The notes: generated by a model not told the origin, from the sequence alone. Counted from the first letter of the stretch, positions 17,925 through 26,982 are shown. The stretch: DNA of 64,000 nt from Actinomycetospora soli (GCF_021026295.1 NZ_JAJNDA010000002.1:248001-312000); one strand, 5' to 3'. Program-made: numbers and translations.

Positions 17925-19241
17925 TCAGCCCTTGATCCGCCGCCCGGCCGCCCGGGCTGCGCCGAGGATCTCCGCCGGGTCGACGCGGACCGGTGTCCCG
18001 TCGGCGAGCACCGCGTCGCCCGCGACCCACACGTCGCGCACCGAGCGCGACCCCGCCGACCAGACCAGGTTCGACACGAGCTGCGCCGGGTCGTCGGGGT
18101 CGACGAACGCCGGGTCGTCGAGGTCGACGTGCACCACGTCGCCCCAGGCTCCGGGGCGCAGCCGCCCGAGGTCGTCGCGGCCCAGCGCGTCGGCACCGCC
18201 CGCCGTCGCGAGCAGCAGCACGTCGGCGGCGGTCAGCGCGGTCGCGTCGGCGTGCCGCTGGCGGGCGAACAGGGAGGCGAGACGCTGCTCCTCCCACAGG
18301 TCGAGGTCGTCGTTCGAGGCCGGTGAGTCGGTGCCGAGCCCGACCCGCAGGCCCGCCGTCAGCATCTCCCCGACCCGCGCCACCCCGGCGGCGAGCTTCG
18401 CGTTCGACCCCGGACAGTGGGCCACGGCCACGTCGTGCCGGGCGAAGATCTCCAGGTCCTGGTCGGACATCTGGATCGAGTGCGCCGCGAGCACGCGACC
18501 GCCCAGGCTGCCGGTCGTCTCGAGCATGGCCGGCACGGAGCCGTAGACCGCGCGGACCTCGTCGTCCTCCCCGACCGCCTCCGCGACGTGGATGTGCAGC
18601 AGCGCCCCGCGCTCGCGGGCCGCCGCGGCCGTCGTCGCGACCGCCTCCGTGGACAGCGTGTACGCCGAGTGCGCGCCGTACCCGAGCTCGACGCGCTCGC
18701 CCGGCCCGAACCGCAGACCGTCGGCGTCGATCCAGCGCGAGACGCCGTCGCGCATCTCCTCCCACGTGCCCAACCGGTCCATCCCGGGCGCGGTGATGAT
18801 CCCCGGCGTCATGACGACGCGGGAGCCGAGTTCGAGCACGGCCTCGACCACCGTCTCGGCCCAGAAGTACATCTCGGTCGAGGTGGTGACGCCGGCCCGC
18901 AGCATCTCCGCGCCGCCCGCGAGCATGCCGGTGCGGACGTCCGCTGCGTCCAGCCGCGCCTCGGCCGGCCAGACCACCTCGGTGAGCCAGCGCATCAGCG
19001 GCAGGTCCCCGCCCATCCCGCGCAGCAGCGCCAGCGGCGTGTGCGCGTGCGTGTTGACCAGACCCGGCATGAGCAGACCGGTGCAGTGCGTCGTCGGCGC
19101 GTCGGTCGCCGGGGCCTGCGCGGCCGGCCCGACGAAGGCGATCCGCCCGGCCTCGTCGACGTCCACCACCGCGTCCCGCAGCGGCACCGGCGGCCCGTCA
19201 CAGGTCAGGACGAGCGGGGCGGCGAGACGGCGCGCGGTCAT
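17925..19241 (-). CDS. amidohydrolase, SAH/MTA deaminase-like (MtaD/TrzN family)
   Basis: This 438-residue TIM-barrel amidohydrolase retains its metal and active-site motifs: NTHAHTPLALLRG (first His pair), HIHVAE, AAHSIQMSDQDLE, and the metal Asp in GTDSPASNDDLDLWEE. The family deaminates adenosine-type compounds such as S-adenosylhomocysteine, methylthioadenosine or guanine-like bases; the exact substrate is not readable. It lies 13 nt after the SRPBCC gene and 62 nt before prpE in a minus-strand string, so it is probably co-transcribed. Confidence 0.85.
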   Translation of the reverse strand: MTARRLAAPLVLTCDGPPVPLRDAVVDVDEAGRIAFVGPAAQAPATDAPTTHCTGLLMPGLVNTHAHTPLALLRGMGGDLPLMRWLTEVVWPAEARLDAADVRTGMLAGGAEMLRAGVTTSTEMYFWAETVVEAVLELGSRVVMTPGIITAPGMDRLGTWEEMRDGVSRWIDADGLRFGPGERVELGYGAHSAYTLSTEAVATTAAAARERGALLHIHVAEAVGEDDEVRAVYGSVPAMLETTGSLGGRVLAAHSIQMSDQDLEIFARHDVAVAHCPGSNAKLAAGVARVGEMLTAGLRVGLGTDSPASNDDLDLWEEQRLASLFARQRHADATALTAADVLLLATAGGADALGRDDLGRLRPGAWGDVVHVDLDDPAFVDPDDPAQLVSNLVWSAGSRSVRDVWVAGDAVLADGTPVRVDPAEILGAARAAGRRIKG

Positions 19242-19254
19242 GCGTCCAGTCTGA

Positions 19255-19758
19255 TCAGCCCGCCGCGAGCGCGCACAGAAGGGTCAGCTGGCGGCGCATC
19301 ATCACCAGGTCCCCCCACGCCAGCGCCTTCCCGACGACCGCTCCGGTGCGGTCGAGCACGACGGTGGCGGTCAGCCGGGAGCCGGCCGGGTCGGGGTGCA
19401 CGGCGTAGGTGACCGCGAACTCGCCCACCGGGCCGCGCGTCGACCGGCGCCGGATCGTCAGGTGCTCGCCGGCGACGAACGAGTCGATCACGAAGATCAT
19501 CAGCAGCCGTTGACCGACCTGCAGGTCGTCGGCGCCCGGCGTCAGCGTGCGGGGGCTGCGGCGACCCAGGTTGTCGACCAGGTCGTAGCTGTAGGGCGCG
19601 ACCGTGAGCTGGCCGAGCCACCGCCAGAGCGTGGCCGGGTCGGCGGTGCTGGTGGCGCCGCGGGTCCAACGGGCGGAGGGCGCGGCGACGAGGTCGTCGG
19701 CCGGCGTGCGGCGGGCCCGCTCGTCAGGCGTCGTGCCCCAGTGCTCGGGCAGGTCCAC
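19255..19758 (-). CDS. SRPBCC-fold (START-like) protein
   Basis: I choose GTG 19758 because GGGGAGGGA stands 3 nt ahead of it; upstream codons overlap the NYN gene and look non-coding. The 167-residue product has the polyketide-cyclase/START-like pattern: TADPATLWRWLGQLTVAPYS near the N-terminus, then beta strands VGQRLLMIFVIDSF and GEHLTIRRR, and a final long helix. Such proteins bind hydrophobic ligands in a helix-grip fold. The ligand is unknown. It sits between the NYN gene and the amidohydrolase in one minus-strand cluster. Confidence 0.75.
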   Translation of the reverse strand: MDLPEHWGTTPDERARRTPADDLVAAPSARWTRGATSTADPATLWRWLGQLTVAPYSYDLVDNLGRRSPRTLTPGADDLQVGQRLLMIFVIDSFVAGEHLTIRRRSTRGPVGEFAVTYAVHPDPAGSRLTATVVLDRTGAVVGKALAWGDLVMMRRQLTLLCALAAG

Positions 19759-19843
19759 GGATCCCTCCCCGGCCGCGTCGACGATGCGGCGTTCCTGCCA
19801 CTGGATGACAGCAACGACGCTTTCCTGCCACAGGAGGTGGGGC

Positions 19844-20653
19844 CTACCGGTCGAGCAGCGACCGCAGCGACCGGAGCGGCTGCAGCCAGGCACCACCGGG
19901 GGGCAGCGTGTCGAGGCTGACCCGCGGCAGGGGCTCCCGGAAGACGCCCTCGATCTCCTCGAGGTCGAGGAACGCGAGGATCTCCGACGCCACCGCGAAC
20001 GCGGCGTACTCCCGGAAACCGATCACGGTGACCCGGATGCCCTGCTCGACGAGGGCCTCGAGCGGCTCGCGGAAGGCCCGCCCGTCCCCGGAGGCCACCA
20101 CCACGTGCTCGAGACCGCCCTCGGCGTGACGCGCCTGGATGTGGGCGAGCATGTCGTCGTCGACGTCGGAGTCCTCGGCCGTCTTCGGCTTGGCGAAGAC
20201 CGCGAACCCGACGTTGCGCAGCGCCTCGACCCAGGGCCGCACGATCTCCGTGGACCCGGGCACGACGTTGGTGAACACCGTCGCCTCGGCCAGGCCCTCG
20301 GGCCCCGCGAGGCCGAGCAGCCACCGGCCGACCGCGTCGAACCGCGGGCGGAACGCCGAGGTCGGTCGGGCGCCGAGCAGCGAGCCGAGGCTCATGTCCA
20401 TGTTCGGGGCGTCCCAGACGAGCAGCGTCCGGGCCGGCGGCGGGGGCACGTCGGCGTCGACGTCCGCGTCCGGGTGGCTCCCGCCCGCCAGCGTCACCGG
20501 GCCCGTCGCGTGCGCGAGGTCGGCCGGGGAGGGCGCGGGGGAGGGTGACACGTTGTCGACTCTAACGGCCCGCCGCCGACGCGTCCGTCGCGTTCCCCCG
20601 TCGCTGCGCTCCTCGCGCGAGCGTCTCCCGTCGTCGTCGAACCGGATGATCAC
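19844..20653 (-). CDS. NYN domain (PIN-like) putative RNase
   Basis: The GTG start overlaps the trmB stop (GTGA), so translation is coupled. After a disordered N-terminus of about 75 residues (Arg-, then Pro/Ala-rich), a NYN/LabA-like domain begins. LLVWDAPNMDMSL carries the first acidic residues, DSDVDDDMLAHIQ the second set, and VVVASGDGRAF the third; these match the acidic metal site of PIN-like nucleases. An internal start (VDNVSPSPAP) is possible. The neighbour relation to trmB is, from memory, also seen in M. tuberculosis (Rv0207c-Rv0208c), which suggests a conserved tRNA-related job, but the substrate is unproven. Confidence 0.8.
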   Translation of the reverse strand: MIIRFDDDGRRSREERSDGGTRRTRRRRAVRVDNVSPSPAPSPADLAHATGPVTLAGGSHPDADVDADVPPPPARTLLVWDAPNMDMSLGSLLGARPTSAFRPRFDAVGRWLLGLAGPEGLAEATVFTNVVPGSTEIVRPWVEALRNVGFAVFAKPKTAEDSDVDDDMLAHIQARHAEGGLEHVVVASGDGRAFREPLEALVEQGIRVTVIGFREYAAFAVASEILAFLDLEEIEGVFREPLPRVSLDTLPPGGAWLQPLRSLRSLLDR

Positions 20654-21426
20654 GCGGGACCACCCGTGCGCACGAGCAGCAGGTCACGGCTCGGCCGGCC
20701 CTCGCGTTCGGCGCGGGTCTCGAACTTCGTCCGGGGCCGCCAGTCGGGCCGCGGGGCGTACCCGCCGTGGGGGTTCTCCAGCGTCGGCTCGGCGTCGGTG
20801 ACCTCGAGCATCCACTCCGCGTAGTCGGCGACGTCCGTGGCGAGGTGCAGGGTGGCGCCCGGCCGCAGCCGGGACGCCATCAGCGCGACGGTCGACGGCT
20901 GGATCAGCCGGCGCTTGTGGTGGCGCCGCTTCGGCCAGGGGTCGGGGTAGTAGACGCGCAGGTTGTCCAGCGCGTCGGGCGCGACGTGGTCGCGCAGCAC
21001 GACCACCGCGTCACCGCGCAGCAGCCGGAGGTTCTCCAGCTCCGCGGCCTCGATGCGCATCAGCAGCTGGGCCAGGCCGGGCGGGTAGACCTCCACCGCG
21101 ACGTGGTCGGCGTCGGGCTCGGCCGCCGCGAGGGCCGCCGTCGTCTCGCCCATCCCCGACCCGATCTCGAGCCGCAGCGGAGCGGACCGGCCGAACCAGC
21201 GTGCGGCGTCGAGGTGCCCGGCGTCGTCGAGGACGTCACCGAGGGCGGACAGCTCCCGCCCGTAGAGCGGCCACGCGCGGTCCCACGCCCGCTGCTGGCC
21301 GGGTGTGACCCGGCCCCCGCGGTCGGCGAAGCTGACGATCCCGCGTCGCGCGTCGAGTCCCGCGACGTCTCCTGCTGGCACGGGGTCGATCCTCACATCG
21401 GGCACGGACGGACGGCGCAGTGGCAC
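20650..21426 (-). CDS. trmB: tRNA (guanine-N7)-methyltransferase
   Basis: The 258-residue protein has the TrmB signature: LRLEIGSGMGETTAALAAA (SAM-binding loop), VAVEVYPPGLAQLL, and DNLRVYYPDPWPKRRHHKRR, the tRNA-binding and catalytic segment, followed by LHLATDVADYAEWM. It methylates G46 in the variable loop of tRNAs using S-adenosylmethionine. Its stop overlaps the NYN gene, and it starts 16 nt after the membrane-protein gene. The GTG at 21426 is used; an internal GTG seven codons later is also possible. Confidence 0.93.
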   Translation of the reverse strand: MPLRRPSVPDVRIDPVPAGDVAGLDARRGIVSFADRGGRVTPGQQRAWDRAWPLYGRELSALGDVLDDAGHLDAARWFGRSAPLRLEIGSGMGETTAALAAAEPDADHVAVEVYPPGLAQLLMRIEAAELENLRLLRGDAVVVLRDHVAPDALDNLRVYYPDPWPKRRHHKRRLIQPSTVALMASRLRPGATLHLATDVADYAEWMLEVTDAEPTLENPHGGYAPRPDWRPRTKFETRAEREGRPSRDLLLVRTGGPA

Positions 21427-21442
21427 CCCGCGGGGGTCGCCC

Positions 21443-21874
21443 TCAGGACCCGTTGGACTCGATGGCCTGCGTCGGACCCCGGTTGTCGCGCGGGCGCCGG
21501 TTGCCGCCGCGCAGGTTGGCGGCCATCTGCTGGACCCGGTTGTTGTTCCGGATGCGCGCCAGGATCGCGAGCGTCACCACGTGCAGGATGCCGAGGAAGA
21601 CCAGCATCGACCCGATCTTCGTCACGACGTACTGCACGGTCCCCTCGATCTCGAAGGGATCCCAGGTCGACATGAGGGCGATGAAGCCGACGGCGACGAG
21701 GTAGTAGGCGACGGTGAGCAGGCGACTCACGGACTGGGCCGCGTCCCGGTCGTCGAACACCTCGCGCAGGAATCCGAGTCCCGATCGCTGCAGGACCATG
21801 CCGACGACGACGGCGAGGATCGTGCCGACGGTCACGACGAGGAGGTAGGTGCCGGTGTCGGCGCTCGAGGCCAC
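21443..21874 (-). CDS. four-helix membrane protein of unknown function
   Basis: From GTG 21874 the product has 143 residues. Hydrophobic segments at about residues 8-27, 48-67 and 84-105, with a shorter one possible, are followed by a basic Arg/Asn/Gly-rich tail (NNNRVQQMAANLRGGNRRPRDN). The segment VFDDRDAAQSVSRLLTVAYYLVAVGFIAL resembles small actinobacterial membrane proteins of unknown role. It opens the minus-strand trmB cluster. I do not recognise a named family. Confidence 0.65.
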   Translation of the reverse strand: MASSADTGTYLLVVTVGTILAVVVGMVLQRSGLGFLREVFDDRDAAQSVSRLLTVAYYLVAVGFIALMSTWDPFEIEGTVQYVVTKIGSMLVFLGILHVVTLAILARIRNNNRVQQMAANLRGGNRRPRDNRGPTQAIESNGS

Positions 21875-22029
21875 GGCGCAGCCCTTCCGTGTCGATGGCC
21901 CGGGGTGCCCCGGTCGAGATACACCATCCCCTGAACGGGGAGCGGGCGAAACCCGACGCGCGTGGGACACCGGGACGGATGTGGCGGGTGAGGTCTCCGG
22001 ATCCGCCCCCACGGTCGGTCCGGCCTGCC

Positions 22030-22042
22030 TACCCTGCGCCTC
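22030..22042 (+). promoter_or_regulatory. leaderless -10 box for the dynamin-like operon
   Basis: TACCCT (22030-22035) fits TANNNT and ends 7 nt before the GTG at 22043. No Shine-Dalgarno sequence is present, so a leaderless transcript is likely. Confidence 0.5.
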
Positions 22043-23494
22043 GTGGGACGGTGGGCGCAGGACACGGCGCGGCGGTGCCGCGCGGTCTCGCCCGCGGCCG
22101 CGCTCCCGATCGCGGACGCGCTGGACTCGGTGGCGGCCCGGGCCGTCGCCACGCCCGCGATCGTGGTCACGGGGCCGGTGTCCTCGGGGAAGTCCACCCT
22201 GGTCAACGCCCTGGTCGGACGCCGGGTGGCGCCGACCGGCGCGGGCGAGTGCACCCGGCTGACCGCCCGGTACGTGCGCGGCCCGGTCGACCGCCTCGAC
22301 GTGGTGCTCGCCGATGGCACGCGCCGCCCCCTGCCGCTCGCCGAGGGCGGTCGGGTGCCGGCCGCGGTCGGGGACCGGCTCGGGGTCGACCCCGCGGACG
22401 TCGACCACCTGCTGGTGTCGCTGACGAGCGAGGCGCTCGACGGGCTGACGGTCGTCGACACCCCGGGCACCGGGTCCGCCCGGCGGCCGCGCGGGCCGGC
22501 CCGCGGTGCCGCCGACGCGGCCGAGGCCGCCCTGGTCGTACTGCCGGCCGCCGCCCGCCCCGACGAGATCGCGGGCCTCGCCGACGCCGCGCGGCACGGA
22601 CCGGCCGGGGTGGTCGCGGTGCTGGGGCGCGCCGACACCGTGGGGACGGAGGCGGACGCGGCGGCGACGGCCGCGACGCTGTCCGGACGACTCGCCGCGC
22701 AGGTCGGCCCCGTGACGCCCGTCGTGGGCCTGCTCGCCGAGACGGCCGTCACCGGCGCTCTCCGCACCGCCGACCTGGCCGCCCTCCGCACGCTCGCCGC
22801 CGACCCCGCGACCGACGCCGCCCTGGCCGACCCCGAGCTGTTCACCACGGCCGCCCTCCCCGTGGACCCGGGGGCGCGCGCCCGCCTGCTCGACCTCCTC
22901 GACCGCCGCGGCGTCGGGCTCGCCCTGGCGCTGCTGCGGGACCGGCCCGACGCGGGGGTCGGGGACGTCTGCGCCGCCCTGCTCGCCGCCTCGGGGCTGG
23001 ACCGGGTGGTCGGGCGCCTGCGCACCGAGGTGCGCGGCCGGGCCGACCTGCTCGCCTCGGTCGCCGCCGAACGCCGGGTCGCGGCCCTCGCCGCCGCCGA
23101 ACGCGCCGCCGTGCGCGCCGACCGCCGCGGCGGCACCGCTCCCGTCCGGTCGGCCGCGGACCAGGACCTCGTGCTGCTCACCGACCTGCTGGAGGACCTG
23201 CGGGCCCGTCCCGTCCAGCTCGACCTCACCCTCGTCGAGGCGGCCGCCCGGCACGCGGGCGGCGCCCTGCCGCTGCCCGTCGACCTCGCCGGGGAGCTCG
23301 CGCTGCTCGCCGACCCGCCGCCCGACCTCGCCCGCCACCTCGGGACCACACCGGGCGAGCTGGCCGGGCACGCCGCCCGCCGGGCCGCCGCCTGGCGGGG
23401 GTACGCGACCTGGGGCACCCCGCCGGCCCGGGCCGACGTCGCCGAGGCGGTGCACCGCGGCTGGGCGCGGCTGTGGGCCGACCTCACCCGATGA
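22043..23494 (+). CDS. dynamin-like GTPase (first of a pair)
   Basis: The 483-residue protein has an intact GTPase front end: G1 GPVSSGKS (residues 44-51), a conserved Thr in the G2 region (GECTRL), and G3 DTPG (139-142). G4 appears as GRAD rather than TKxD. The rest is helical and Ala/Leu-rich, as in bacterial dynamin-like proteins. Such proteins remodel membranes; in Streptomyces the DynA/DynB pair acts at sporulation septa and in mycobacteria IniA/IniC respond to envelope stress. It is translationally coupled (ATGA) to a second, degenerate dynamin-like gene. The exact role here is inferred. Confidence 0.8.
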   Translation: MGRWAQDTARRCRAVSPAAALPIADALDSVAARAVATPAIVVTGPVSSGKSTLVNALVGRRVAPTGAGECTRLTARYVRGPVDRLDVVLADGTRRPLPLAEGGRVPAAVGDRLGVDPADVDHLLVSLTSEALDGLTVVDTPGTGSARRPRGPARGAADAAEAALVVLPAAARPDEIAGLADAARHGPAGVVAVLGRADTVGTEADAAATAATLSGRLAAQVGPVTPVVGLLAETAVTGALRTADLAALRTLAADPATDAALADPELFTTAALPVDPGARARLLDLLDRRGVGLALALLRDRPDAGVGDVCAALLAASGLDRVVGRLRTEVRGRADLLASVAAERRVAALAAAERAAVRADRRGGTAPVRSAADQDLVLLTDLLEDLRARPVQLDLTLVEAAARHAGGALPLPVDLAGELALLADPPPDLARHLGTTPGELAGHAARRAAAWRGYATWGTPPARADVAEAVHRGWARLWADLTR

Positions 23495-25071
23495 GCGGGC
23501 CCTGGGCGACGCTGCCCGAGGAGGTGGCCGCGGCGCGGCGCGAGCTGGACCGGCTGCTCGTGGGGACCGGCGTCCCGACGACGGGTCCGACCGGCCCGGA
23601 CACGCGCCCGGCGGTCGCCCTGGTCGGCGCGCCCGGCCGTGGTCGGCGGGCCCTCGCCGCGGCGCTGGTCGACCTCGGGGCGGGCGCGCTCGACGCGCAG
23701 GTGACCCGGCTCGGACCGGACACCCTCGACGTGCCGCTGCTCGAGGAGCTCGACCTCCTGCTCCCGCCCCGTCCCGACGGCGGGTGGGCGACCGGCGGCG
23801 CGTCCGCGCTGCTGGTCGTCCTCGGCGCCGGGGCCCCGCTCGACCGGCACGAGCTCGACCGCGTCGCCGACGTGGCCGGCGCGGTCGAGGCGGTCGGGTT
23901 CGCCGTGGTCGGGACGGAGGCGCACCGCGGCTGGCGCACGGTGCTCGACGCCGACCGGGACCTCGTCGCCGAGCACGTCCCGCGCCTGGCCGGCGCGCCG
24001 TGGTTCCCGGTCTCGACCGTGCTCGCCGACGCGGCGCGCGGGACGGGTACCGCCGGCGAACCCCTCCGACGGCGGTCCGGCGTCGCCCCGCTCCAGCAGC
24101 ACCTGCACGGCCTCGTCGCGCGCCGGCGCCGGATGCTCGACGAGGCGAACGCGCTGCGGGCGGCCGTGACCGCCGCGCGCTCGCTACCGGCCCACGCGCC
24201 TCCCGGACCCGGACCCGGCCCGGGAGCCGTCGTCGGCGCGGCCCGGCGGGAGCACCACGTCCGGTGGCGCGCGGAGATCGCCGCAGCGCGGGTGGCGGTC
24301 GTCGACGACCTCGGTCGGCGGGTGCGCGCCCTCGCGGCCGCCCACCGGGACCGGATCGACCACGCCTCGCGGCGGGACCTGGCCGCCGTGGCCACCGACC
24401 TGGCCCGCGACCTCGAGGACGAGGCGGCCGCGGTCGTCGCGGCCCTCGGGGACCGGCTGCGCGACCTCGTCGTCACGACCCTGGCCGACCTGCTGCCGCC
24501 CGCGGACCTCGCCGAGCTGCGCATCCCCGCCCCGGTGCCGCGCGCGGACCTGCCCGCGGCCCCGGCGCGACCCGCCGACCGGGTGCTCGTGGTCGCCGGG
24601 GCCAGCGGCGGGCTCGGCCTCTCCCGGCTGGCGCTGCTGCCGCTGCTCGCGGTGCCCGTGGCGCCGGTCGTCGGGGCGGCGCTCGTCCCGGTGTCGGTCG
24701 GCCTCGGGCTCGGCGCGGCGGGCTGGCTGGCCCGGGTGCGCCGCCGGGCGGCGGACCGGGCGCACGCCCGTGCGTGGCTGGCCGAGGCCCTCGGTCAGGC
24801 GCGGACCGACCTCGAGCGGGTGCTGTCCGAGGCCCTCATCGTCGCCGACCGGGAGATCACCCTGGCGCTCGACCGGGCCCTCGACGAGCGCGCGCAGCGG
24901 CTCGCACCCGGGCCCACCGACCCCCGGTACGCGGCGCGCGCCGCGGCGACGGCGCGGGCGGAGGCGGTGCTCGACCGCCTGGCGGCCGCGATCCGGACGG
25001 GGTCGGACCACCCGGCTTCTCCCGAACCGCCCCCACCGGCCGCGGCGGCCGCCTACCGTCACGGGCCATGA
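23491..25071 (+). CDS. dynamin-like protein with degenerate P-loop and membrane hairpin
   Basis: The ATG overlaps the stop of the preceding GTPase gene. The 526-residue product has a short GTPase-like core in which the P-loop reads GAPGRGRRAL (residues 47-56), lacking the GKS/T lysine. No DTPG motif is seen. A long helical region follows (VRWRAEIAAARVAVVDDLGRR and onwards), and near residues 380-410 there is a hydrophobic hairpin (LALLPLLAVPVAPVVGAALV) suited to membrane insertion. It is best read as a membrane-anchored pseudo-GTPase partner of the upstream protein. Nucleotide binding is doubtful. Confidence 0.72.
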   Translation: MSGPWATLPEEVAAARRELDRLLVGTGVPTTGPTGPDTRPAVALVGAPGRGRRALAAALVDLGAGALDAQVTRLGPDTLDVPLLEELDLLLPPRPDGGWATGGASALLVVLGAGAPLDRHELDRVADVAGAVEAVGFAVVGTEAHRGWRTVLDADRDLVAEHVPRLAGAPWFPVSTVLADAARGTGTAGEPLRRRSGVAPLQQHLHGLVARRRRMLDEANALRAAVTAARSLPAHAPPGPGPGPGAVVGAARREHHVRWRAEIAAARVAVVDDLGRRVRALAAAHRDRIDHASRRDLAAVATDLARDLEDEAAAVVAALGDRLRDLVVTTLADLLPPADLAELRIPAPVPRADLPAAPARPADRVLVVAGASGGLGLSRLALLPLLAVPVAPVVGAALVPVSVGLGLGAAGWLARVRRRAADRAHARAWLAEALGQARTDLERVLSEALIVADREITLALDRALDERAQRLAPGPTDPRYAARAAATARAEAVLDRLAAAIRTGSDHPASPEPPPPAAAAAYRHGP

Positions 25072-25415
25072 CCGAGGACGAGGTCGCGTCACCCGGGCCG
25101 GCGGTGTTCCCGCACCCGCCGCCCGCCCCGTCCCTGACCACCGGGGACCTGCTGGCCGGGGCCCCCGAGCTCGCCGCGCCCACCGTCGACTCGGACGCCG
25201 ACGGGGTCGCCGACACCACCGTCGCCCCGTGGGGGGACGGGCTGGTCCTCGCCACCGACCTCGACCGCGACGGGCACGCCGACGTCGTCACGCGCGTCGG
25301 GCCCGAGGGCGTCGTCACCACCCGGCACGGCGACGTCGAGGAGCGCCCGTGGGGCGCCCCGCCGCCGCCACCGCCGTCGATCGACCCGCGGACGGGGGCG
25401 TGGGTGCGCGGGTAG
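25068..25415 (+). CDS. small protein with D-x-D-x-DG repeats
   Basis: This 115-residue protein overlaps the preceding gene by ATGA and also has its own TACCGT box 8 nt upstream. Two short repeats, DSDADGVADT (residues 41-50) and DLDRDGHADV (64-73), resemble the calcium-binding loops of FG-GAP, EF-hand-like or DUF6802-type sequences. Both ends are Pro-rich. No signal peptide is visible, so the location is uncertain. Its coupling to the dynamin-like pair suggests a shared function, but none is known. Confidence 0.65.
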   Translation: MTEDEVASPGPAVFPHPPPAPSLTTGDLLAGAPELAAPTVDSDADGVADTTVAPWGDGLVLATDLDRDGHADVVTRVGPEGVVTTRHGDVEERPWGAPPPPPPSIDPRTGAWVRG

Positions 25416-25451
25416 GACGGGGGACGGACGGAGGGTGTCGGTCCGGGCCGC

Positions 25452-25464
25452 TACCGTCCCGGAC
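25452..25464 (+). promoter_or_regulatory. leaderless -10 box for tldD
   Basis: TACCGT (25452-25457) ends 7 nt before the GTG at 25465, and there is no ribosome-binding site, so tldD is probably transcribed from its start codon. Confidence 0.5.
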
Positions 25465-26982
25465 GTGAGCACCGGTGTCCGCCCCGTCGACCCGGACTTC
25501 CTCGCCCTGCCGCTGCGCGGGGTCGCGGACGCCGCTCTGCAGGTGGCGCGGGACGCCGGGGTCGAGCACGCCGACGTCCGCGTGCACCGGCTGCGCAGCC
25601 GGGCCCTGGAGCTGCGCGACGCCCGGGTGGTGAGCTCGTCGGACACCGACCGCGTGGGCCTCGCCGTCCGCGTCCTGCGTCGCGGGGTCTGGGGGTTCGC
25701 CGCCCACGTCGACGTCACCCCGACCACCGCCGCCGCCACGGCACGGCGGGCCCTGGAGGTCGCGTCGACGCTCGCCGCGGTCGCGCGCGAGTCCGTGGAA
25801 CTGGCCCCGGAGCCGGTGCACCACGACGTCACGTGGGTGTCGGAGTACGCGATCGATCCGTTCGAGGTCGACGAGGCCGAGCGCATCGGGCTGCTCGCCC
25901 AGCGCTCGTCGACGCTGCTCGCCGCCCCGGGCGTCGACCACGTCGAGGCGAGCTGCCTGGAGGTCAAGGAGCAGACCTTCTACGCCGACCTCGCCGGCAC
26001 CGTCACCACACAGCAACGGGTGCGGGTCGACCCCGGCGTGAGCGTCACCGCGGTCGACCGGGACGCGGGCGGCTTCGAGTCACTGCGCACGGTCGCCCCG
26101 CCGGTCGGGCGCGGCTGGGAGTACCTCACCGGCACGGGCTGGGACTGGCACGCGGAGCTGGCCGAGCTCCCGGAGCTGCTGGCGGAGAAGCTGCGCGCGC
26201 CCGGGGTCGTCGCGGGTCCCACCGACCTCGTCATCGACCCCACCAACCTGTGGCTCGTGATCCACGAGTCGATCGGGCACGCCACGGAGTACGACCGCGC
26301 CATCGGCTACGAGGCCAACTACGCGGGGACCAGCTTCGCCACCCCCGACCTGCTGGGCACGCTGCGCTACGGCAGCGAGGTCCTCCAGGTCACGGGCGAC
26401 CGGACGGTGCCGCACGGTCTCGCGTCGGTCGGCTGGGACGACGACGGGGTCGCGACGAGCGAGTTCGACCTGATCCGCGACGGCGTCCTCGTCGGCTACC
26501 AGGTCGACCGCTCCTTCGCGCCGCGCCTCGGGCTCGAGCGGTCCAACGGCTGTGCGTACGCCGACTCCGCCGAGCACGTGCCGCTGCAGCGGATGGCGAA
26601 CGTGTCGGTCGCGCCGGCGGCGACCGAGGTGAGCACCGCCGACCTGATCGCGGGCGTCGAGGACGGGATCTACGTCGTGGGCGACCGGTCCTGGTCGATC
26701 GACATGCAGCGCTACAACTTCCAGTTCACCGGGCAGCGCTTCTACCGGATCCGGGCGGGCGAGCTGGCCGGACAGGTCCGCGACGTGGCCTACCAGGCCA
26801 CCACCACGGACTTCTGGGGCGCACTGGAGGCCGTCGGCGGTCCCGCCACCTGGCGGCTCGGCGGTGCGTTCACCTGCGGCAAGGCCCAGCCCGGGCAGGT
26901 CGCGCCGGTGAGCCACGGCTGCCCGTCCGCGCTCTTCCGTGGCGTCAACGTCCTCAACACCGCGAGCGAGGGTGGCCGATGA
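25465..26982 (+). CDS. tldD: TldD family metalloprotease
   Basis: The 505-residue protein has the TldD zinc motif HESIGHATEYDR, with the first His at residue 267, followed by the conserved RIGYEANYAGT-like and DRSFAPRLGL regions and a C-terminal GGAFTCGKAQPGQ segment. TldD forms a heterodimer with TldE/PmbA and degrades unfolded peptides or matures modified peptides such as microcins. In actinobacteria, roles in peptide processing have been shown for homologues elsewhere; here there is no RiPP precursor nearby. The start at GTG 25465 is supported by the leaderless promoter. Confidence 0.92.
   Translation: MSTGVRPVDPDFLALPLRGVADAALQVARDAGVEHADVRVHRLRSRALELRDARVVSSSDTDRVGLAVRVLRRGVWGFAAHVDVTPTTAAATARRALEVASTLAAVARESVELAPEPVHHDVTWVSEYAIDPFEVDEAERIGLLAQRSSTLLAAPGVDHVEASCLEVKEQTFYADLAGTVTTQQRVRVDPGVSVTAVDRDAGGFESLRTVAPPVGRGWEYLTGTGWDWHAELAELPELLAEKLRAPGVVAGPTDLVIDPTNLWLVIHESIGHATEYDRAIGYEANYAGTSFATPDLLGTLRYGSEVLQVTGDRTVPHGLASVGWDDDGVATSEFDLIRDGVLVGYQVDRSFAPRLGLERSNGCAYADSAEHVPLQRMANVSVAPAATEVSTADLIAGVEDGIYVVGDRSWSIDMQRYNFQFTGQRFYRIRAGELAGQVRDVAYQATTTDFWGALEAVGGPATWRLGGAFTCGKAQPGQVAPVSHGCPSALFRGVNVLNTASEGGR

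Noticed and set aside
21443-23455. Long minus-strand frame across the dynamin-like gene
   Set aside because: Only its last 143 codons (21443-21874) look like a real protein; the rest mirrors the GTPase gene, which has intact G1 and G3 motifs.
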